A stretch of DNA of 64,000 bases, taken from assembly GCA_963556195.1 (NCBI GenBank), contig OY744528.1, positions 59,819,161 through 59,883,160 on the forward strand, in the 5' to 3' direction. The stretch is from Sepiola atlantica (taxonomy: Eukaryota; Mollusca; Cephalopoda; Sepiida; Sepiolidae). The translations under genes and the position numbers were made by a program. Of this stretch, positions 59,357 to 64,000 are shown in pieces (the stretch's first letter is position 1; each line of letters starts with the position of its first letter). The notes beneath the pieces were generated by a model. That model had not been told where the DNA came from. It was given only the letters and a program-made list of their open reading frames with translations, and searched no databases.

Positions 59357-59359
<3 letters not shown>
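58029..59359 (+). mobile_element. Mariner-like transposon, nearly intact, 1331 bp
   Basis: Terminal inverted repeats start CAGGGTGTTTCAAAAGTCTT and are identical for at least 27 bases at both ends, with imperfect pairing for about 90 bases (both contain GAAAAATGAAA-C/T-TGGT). TA dinucleotides flank both ends; the element sits inside a (TA)n tract, so the exact target duplication cannot be proven. It carries one transposase gene on the plus strand. The TIR identity and single disabling mutation indicate a recent insertion. Confidence 0.95.
58181..59239 (+). pseudogene. Mariner/IS630-type transposase with one amber stop
   Basis: One frame runs from ATG 58181 to TGA 59239, 352 codons, broken only by TAG at 58919-58921. 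I place the start at 58181 (MAFSKQDKAFCVLQFAKTES) because family members begin this way; the frame upstream to 58121 lies in TIR sequence. Domains: N-terminal helix-turn-helix DNA binding (about residues 1-55 and a second HTH about 75-125, with GRPSTSEDAVEQVRTAFQRS). The catalytic domain has FSDEATFH (first Asp, about residue 154), FQQDGAPPH (second Asp, about 240) and SPDLTPCDFFLWG (third Asp). The C-terminus DVCRVTNGAHIE is typical of the family. The enzyme would cut at the TIRs and paste into TA. The stop falls right after APPH, where relatives usually have an aromatic residue, so TGG to TAG is a likely origin. Confidence 0.93.

Positions 59360-59412
<53 letters not shown>
59360..59412. repeat. 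(TA)n microsatellite
   Basis: About 25 TA units directly abutting the right transposon end. With 57993-58028 it forms the interrupted target tract. Confidence 0.97.
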
Positions 59413-59413
<1 letters not shown>

Positions 59414-59584
59414 GTGTATTTAGGCAGCATTTTCTCATTTATGCAAACATTGTTAAAAATAACAGAATTCGTCTGTTTAATTATCCTTTTTTTATTTCTT
59501 CAATTTTTCTGGTGATCTTTCTTTTTTGTAGTAAAATCAAAAAAAATTAATAAATGTTCCATAGGTTTCGCAGGTTTCACGAAC
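59413..59584. other. Short spacer
   Basis: T-rich sequence without recognisable content. Confidence 0.4.
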
Positions 59585-59616
59585 GTTTTCGATTCTTTGT
59601 CGAATCATCCTCAGGT
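59585..59616 (-). other. Hammerhead-like core motif
   Basis: The minus strand reads CTGAGGA-T-GATTC-gacaaa-GAATC-GAAAACG. The CUGANGA and GAAA boxes flank a 5-bp stem II, with one unpaired base after the first box, exactly as at 57813. Stems I and III were not convincing. Possibly part of a Penelope-like terminal repeat. Confidence 0.35.
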
Positions 59617-59648
59617 GTCAAAAGCAAATGAACAAAAAAGCTGGAGAA

Positions 59649-59793
59649 AGAGAATTTTTAAAAAGACAGCGGAGAAATGCGCAGAGAACGTTTTTGCATT
59701 GTTTCAGGAAGTCGTTGGCGATTTAAATTCAGCAACGCTGGATGGCATCACAGAACAAAATCGCGTTTCTCCGCTGTCTTTTAAAAATTCTCT
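59649..59793. repeat. 32-bp inverted repeat pair
   Basis: AGAGAATTTTTAAAAAGACAGC GGAGAAATGCG (59649-59681) pairs with 59762-59793 with one mismatch and one indel, around 80 bases. The interior (AACGTTTTTGCATTGTTTCA GG...) is non-coding. Small palindromic element or part of one. Confidence 0.85.
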
Positions 59794-60334
59794 CCTAAAC
59801 CTCTCCACCTATGCCATCACAACGACAACACATCCCATGGTTGCACATTCTTTTGGCATATGAGACATAGTTTTTATAATTTTTTATTGTTATTTTCTTC
59901 TGAATTTTTATTTATAGTTTTTTTCATGTTGTAGGCGACTTCGGATTTTACCGGGATACTAAAAATACACTGCTTTTTTTTGCTTTTTTTTACATTGTCT
60001 TCTATATCTGTATTTATTATTCGGCTATTAGTCCTTTATTGTGTATTTATAGATATTCTGTTAACCTATATTTATTTATTCTAAGAGCGATACAGGTATT
60101 GTTTTTCTATTTATATATAATCTATTTACTTATTCGTTTTCAACAGTCATATTTACTATATTTGCCTTCATGTAAAAAACCGCCTATTATCTCATTTCTC
60201 TTATTTATAATATTTCCTACATTTGTCTTTATTTCAACTGCTTCAGTTATACATAAATTGCATCTTTTCCGCTTGTTTAGTAAATATTTACTGGTTTTAA
60301 CTAATATTGACCATTCTATAGTGTACTTAGTTTT
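59794..60334. other. T-rich spacer
   Basis: T-rich and rich in leucine/isoleucine frames on the plus strand (60039-60344, 101 codons). These look like the reverse side of an A-rich minus-strand sequence adjoining the Penelope remnant. No gene. Confidence 0.4.
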
Positions 60335-61490
60335 TTGTCCTTAACTTATTTTATATATTCAACTAAGGAAGTGATAAATTTATCGACTCCTACCTTACAA
60401 GCTTTTCTAATACTTGACATATGGTTATTGTACCTATTATTTAAAAAGGTCTCTGTCGAACCCATCTATGCTGACGACTTGTTACTTTCCACTACATTGC
60501 ATTTCCGTCATGCACTCTCCTTTTAATGGGCATTCGTCTTTCTGCATGCAGTTACATTTTCTTGCTTTATTCAAGTTTCCTACATTATCAAGACTATCTT
60601 TCGATTTTTTAATCTTAGCTTTATTCGATGAGATTATGGTGTTTTTAATGTGTGTCATAGTTCAATAGGACACCTTTATTGTGTTCTTATTGAGTAGTTT
60701 ACTTAATATCTTATTCCCTTTGAAGTTATTATCGATTATTTTATAGAAGTCTTTTAGTATATCCGATTTTACATGTATACTATATGAAGATAAAACAATA
60801 TAGTTTTTCTCCTTCTATTTCTTTTATTACTATCCTTATCCGTATTATTTATATCTTTAATTTTATTCATCTTATTATCTTTATCCGCTCTTTTATCTAT
60901 ATCTTTCTGTTTATTATTTTAGTATATCCCTTTCTATATTAGCTCCTGTTTGCTCTATTGGCATTATTAGTATCACTGTATCCAGAGTTATTCCTCCTAA
61001 CCGTTTTAACATTTTCCCAAAAGCCATGATATACGATATAATGTTACACTACCTATTAGTACTTTTGTTTTTATTTTGGTTTGGAAGATTTTCATTAATA
61101 TACTTGATATTTTTTATTGTAATGCATTATCATAATATTGCTTATTTTCATTAAATATATTTATATTTGTGGATAGTTGTCAAATTCTATTAGATATATT
61201 ATTTATTATGGCTTCCTTTACTGGTTTTGGGTGGTTGGATAATTTATCTATATAAACTATTTACTGGTTTGGTTTATGGTATGGCTTGAATGTATTATCA
61301 TTTAGATATAGGGTAATATCCCAAAAAGTAAGTTTCCTTATCATTTTTATCTATTGTTATTTTTAAGCTCAATTCCTTAAATAATCTGTGAAGAGCTTTT
61401 CTTATCCTATCTAGTTGTCTAGCTGTACTTCTTGTAATAGATAACGCATCATTTTTATATAATACCGTACTCCCGAAGCGAGTCACCTAA
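60335..61490 (-). pseudogene. Penelope-like element: reverse transcriptase end, linker and zinc motif
   Basis: Minus strand, several frames. The 61486-61298 frame opens GSTVLYKNDALSITRSTARQ then L-D-R-I-R-K-A-L, matching the Y-x-D-D-G-L-A region and following helix of Penelope reverse transcriptases (here YKND, so the catalytic pair is damaged). In another frame comes NTFKPYHKPNQ and SNHPKPV (about 61180-61280), the family's thumb/linker. KILSKLLNKNTIKVSY lies near 60670-60720. Near 60512-60556 is CNCMQKDECPLKGEC, the C-x-C-x5-C-x5-C knuckle preceding the GIY-YIG domain. The nuclease itself is not recognisable. At least three frameshifts and several stops; 5'-truncated at about 61490. Confidence 0.8.
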
Positions 61491-61746
61491 ATTTACGGAT
61501 ATAAAAATATAATATAACAAAGAAAAGAAAATAAGGCACAAGATGACTAAAAACCCGAAGAAAAAAAGGAACTAACTTGGTTAAACAACAAAGGACGGTC
61601 AGTGGAAATATATATTTTAATGCAGGAATATTTAGATTAATAATTATAGCGGATGATGAATGATTAGAAATAGAAATAGATAAAAGGATAGGATACATAT
61701 ATGTTACCACATGAATATAATGAGACCATAGTTCCATGTGGAAAAA

Positions 61747-61780
<34 letters not shown>
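61491..61780. other. Spacer and (TA)n
   Basis: A-rich sequence; (TA)n at about 61752-61781. No gene. Confidence 0.5.
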
Positions 61781-61785
<5 letters not shown>

Positions 61786-61962
61786 AGCAATGAAAATATA
61801 TATGGCAATCAAGCTACACAGAGGCTCCCGTGTTTCATCCCCGGGGAGAATCGTCAGGCTAAATGCTCTACTTACGTATCGAGCACTGTTGAAGTAAATA
61901 CTGAAAACTGATACATAAAAAAGTATATCTCCTTATAATATTTTATGTGGATACATGAAGTA

Positions 61963-61970
<8 letters not shown>
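61781..61970. mobile_element. Family Y element, copy 3
   Basis: AGTAAGCAATGAAAATATAT...CTACACAGAGGCTCCCGTGTTTCATCCCC...GTCAGGCTAAA, then CTTACGTATCGAGCACTGTT GAAGTAAATACTGAAAACTG and the tail to AAGTACTAATATA. The right arm of the palindrome is deleted from near its centre. (TA)n flanks both sides. Confidence 0.9.
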
Positions 61971-62012
<42 letters not shown>

Positions 62013-62254
62013 AATGAGTACTGATTGTAATTTAGGCTTTGATCGCCTAGTTTTTCATGTTTTTCTTTGCGTTTTTGCATTGTTTTGTAAAATAAGCACT
62101 GAAGATAGCTACACCAAGAAATAAATGCACAGAAGAATTTTACAAGTGCATTGATGTTTGCCGAAATAATTTAATGCTGAATAAAAAATAAGTTCTATGA
62201 AACGACGTGAATCTGTCCTTTATAACATTGAAATAGTATAAAATTACATAAAAA

Positions 62255-62291
<37 letters not shown>

Positions 62292-62594
62292 CATCATGCA
62301 AATCTCAATTTCTCAGCAGAAAAAGACTCCATATTTTTTTAAAAAACAACAATTGGTACTGCCAGTTTCAAGAACCTATATTTTCATCACATACAAAGGA
62401 AGACGCATTCTATCGGTGACTCAGCCTCAGTAGAAGAGGAACGCCAGTAGCCCTGGTTTTGACATTTGCACTGGAGTTGGATTAGTTGCACCGGATAAAC
62501 TCTTAGCCTTTTAGAATACCTCATGGTACAAAGGACTATGGTGAACAATCGTCATCTCTTGAAGACGGCACCTGATGATGCCGATGACAACAAC
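61971..62594. other. Spacer with two (TA)n tracts
   Basis: (TA)n at 61968-62010 and 62254-62290. The rest is AT-rich with no gene; GATGATGCCGATGACAACAA near 62573 precedes the tandem repeat. Confidence 0.5.
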
Positions 62595-62739
62595 AATAGT
62601 TCACAGCTATAATAACATTGTGAAATAGTTCACAGCTATAATAACATTGTGAAATAGTTCACAGCTATAATAACATTGTGAAATAGTTCACAGCTATAAT
62701 AACATTGTGAAATAGTTCACAGCTATAATAACATTGTGA
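62595..62739. repeat. 29-bp tandem array, five identical copies
   Basis: AATAGTTCACAGCTATAATA ACATTGTGA repeated five times without a mismatch. The next bases, AATAGCGG, start another unit and pass into the 5S-like sequence, so the array adjoins the SINE head. Confidence 0.97.
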
Positions 62740-62743
62740 AATA

Positions 62744-62980
62744 GCGGTTTTCATGAGATCACGCAGGTTAAGCAATGTTGAATTTTGTCTGTACTTAGAT
62801 GAGTGTCCATTTGGGAATACCAGGTTCCATAAGTTTCCTTGAGAAAGCCATGAATCTGTATCTCCCCTCCTAGCTATGATTTAAATAGTAGGGCAGATCA
62901 AGCTCTCAAACCTTGGTAGGGAAGTTGGTCTAGGAGAAGGAAAACTTCTAAATAACACCAGTCCTTTTTTTGCTTACTTC
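62744..62980 (+). repeat. 5S rRNA-derived SINE-like element
   Basis: 62744-62829 resembles positions of about 30-110 of 5S rRNA. The three internal promoter parts are recognisable: box A GGTTAAGCAATG (62766-62777), intermediate element GATGAGTG (62799-62806) and box C TTGGGAATACCAGGT (62811-62825), at 5S-like spacing. After 62830 the sequence leaves 5S and continues with a body. CTCTCAAACCTTGGTAG (62911-62927) is shared with the LINE family D region at 31082. A 5S head plus LINE-related tail is the plan of 5S-type SINEs (SINE3-like). A simple 5S pseudogene is the alternative. The first ~30 bases of 5S are not visible. Confidence 0.7.
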
Positions 62981-64000
62981 AGCATTACCTCTGGCCAACT
63001 TTAACTGATCCTTGCCACTGGACTTAAGATTTGCTGGGTCAAGAGAAATATGATTGGATATGCTGCAATGCTGGGGAGGTCAGATAGCAAATTATAAACT
63101 AGTCATGTTGCTATTATTAGAAAAAAAGGAGTATTTCTTATTCAGTATAAAGTCATGTAAAATTTTGTCCAAGTTTAACATCTTGCTAATTACCTCTACA
63201 GTGTGTCTGATGAATACTGTTGCAGTCCATGGAATCGGCGATTTCAAATGATCAGTAAATTAGATTACCCAAAGTTATATGCGGGGGGGGGGGTGTAATT
63301 TAGAGTGATCAATTAACTCGGTTTAAGTCTAACTCTGAGTATTTGTATCGACTACAAGTTTATACTTGTCAGTACTAAAATAAAGTCACATTTTCTTTCA
63401 TTTTCTGTTTGTTTTTGTGTTTTTGACACTTTTCTGAATTAGTATAGCCAAGCAGATGGTGAAGAAGATAAAATAATAAAGCCTAGAGGTGAATAAGAGG
63501 GAACAGGCTTAGAAGAGACGAAAAGTGTAAAAAGGCAAAAGAGATGGAAGTATTAGAAATGAGAACGAAAAATATTGCAGTGGCTGAGCAGCAGCAGCAG
63601 CAACTCATTCACATCTGTCTTGCCACCGAATACTCTTTAGGAAATTGATGGATTTGCCGAGTAATTAAACTGTTTTAAGGTCTCATTAGACAAATTGAAG
63701 AGAAACTCTCATTGTTTGTGTACTATTTTTTCTTGGTGATGACCTATTTCAGTTGAAAACGTCCGAGCAAAAAGTATGATTTTTGTAGAATTTTTCACAT
63801 TTAATTCAAAAACGTAGTTACTTGTTAGAAAATATGATTGGAAAAGAAATATCTATGGACGCATCTGTCCAGGATTTATCAGAACCAGCCATGTACTAAT
63901 GACATACAGACTTGCTGTTGATTAAAGGCAAACATGTATTTTTTTTACTAAAAGCCACTATCGAGGATAACTGTTAAAGAGCTGGATAGATTGTCAATTG
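62981..64000. other. 1-kb spacer, no gene seen
   Basis: A run of ten G is at about 63282-63291. (CAG)n-like GCAGCAGCAGCAGCAACTC at 63589-63605 is short. No motif-bearing frame, TIR or RNA recognised. Confidence 0.5.

Noticed and set aside
60039..60668. Leu/Ile-rich plus-strand frames resembling membrane proteins
   Set aside because: They are the opposite strand of, or adjoin, the A-rich Penelope-like remnant.
62744..62829. Functional 5S rRNA gene
   Set aside because: The 5' third is missing and the sequence is diverged and fused to an unrelated body.

Overview
The window looks like non-genic, repeat-dominated DNA from an animal nuclear genome. The base composition is very AT-rich. There are kilobase-long (TA)n-based minisatellites, tRNA-derived and 5S-derived SINE-like sequences, LINE, Penelope-like and Ty3/gypsy-type remnants, and mariner/Tc1-type and long-TIR DNA transposons. 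I infer a mollusc, most likely a cephalopod such as an octopus, from this mix; the species is not proven by anything I can read. I found no host protein-coding exon that I can defend. Every recognisable coding stretch belongs to a mobile element, and nearly all of them are broken.

Layout. 1-12.3 kb: four large AT minisatellites, each with its own interrupting motif (TTTACA; TACATCA; ATACATGATATACATTA; AAACATTA). They separate three to four copies of one composite repeat, called family X here, which has a CTAGCAAA...TTTGCTAG hairpin at one end and a CAGACAGACAGA tail at the other. A 76-bp tandem array, a 383-bp foldback element and a Penelope GIY-YIG fragment sit among them. 12.3-18 kb: a palindromic element (family Y), a broken integrase fragment, a ~37-bp minisatellite and a LINE 3' end. 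18.65-22.75 kb: a degenerate DNA transposon with ~600-bp terminal inverted repeats, whose right TIR is swollen by about 20 copies of an 83-bp unit. 24-40 kb: 3' ends of at least four LINE families, a degenerate mariner, a U2-snRNA-like fragment, a perfect-looking palindromic MITE and several short tandem arrays. 40-50 kb: SINE-like pieces, inverted-repeat elements and a Helitron-like 3' end. 51.7-54.3 kb: the longest LINE copy (reverse transcriptase with GVPQG and FADD) and a degenerate Tc1/mariner relative with its TIRs. 57-62 kb: Penelope-like remnants on both strands and a nearly intact mariner-like transposon (58029-59359) with one internal stop codon, inserted into (TA)n. 62.6-62.9 kb: a 5S-rRNA-like SINE head preceded by five copies of a 29-bp repeat.

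The elements do not form a pathway. The common theme is an unusually close link between mobile elements and (TA)n tracts: families X and Y, the 58-kb transposon and several MITEs are bounded by TA repeats. Twelve of fourteen retroelement remnants lie on the minus strand, which would fit a window lying inside a plus-strand transcription unit such as a very long intron; this is inference only.
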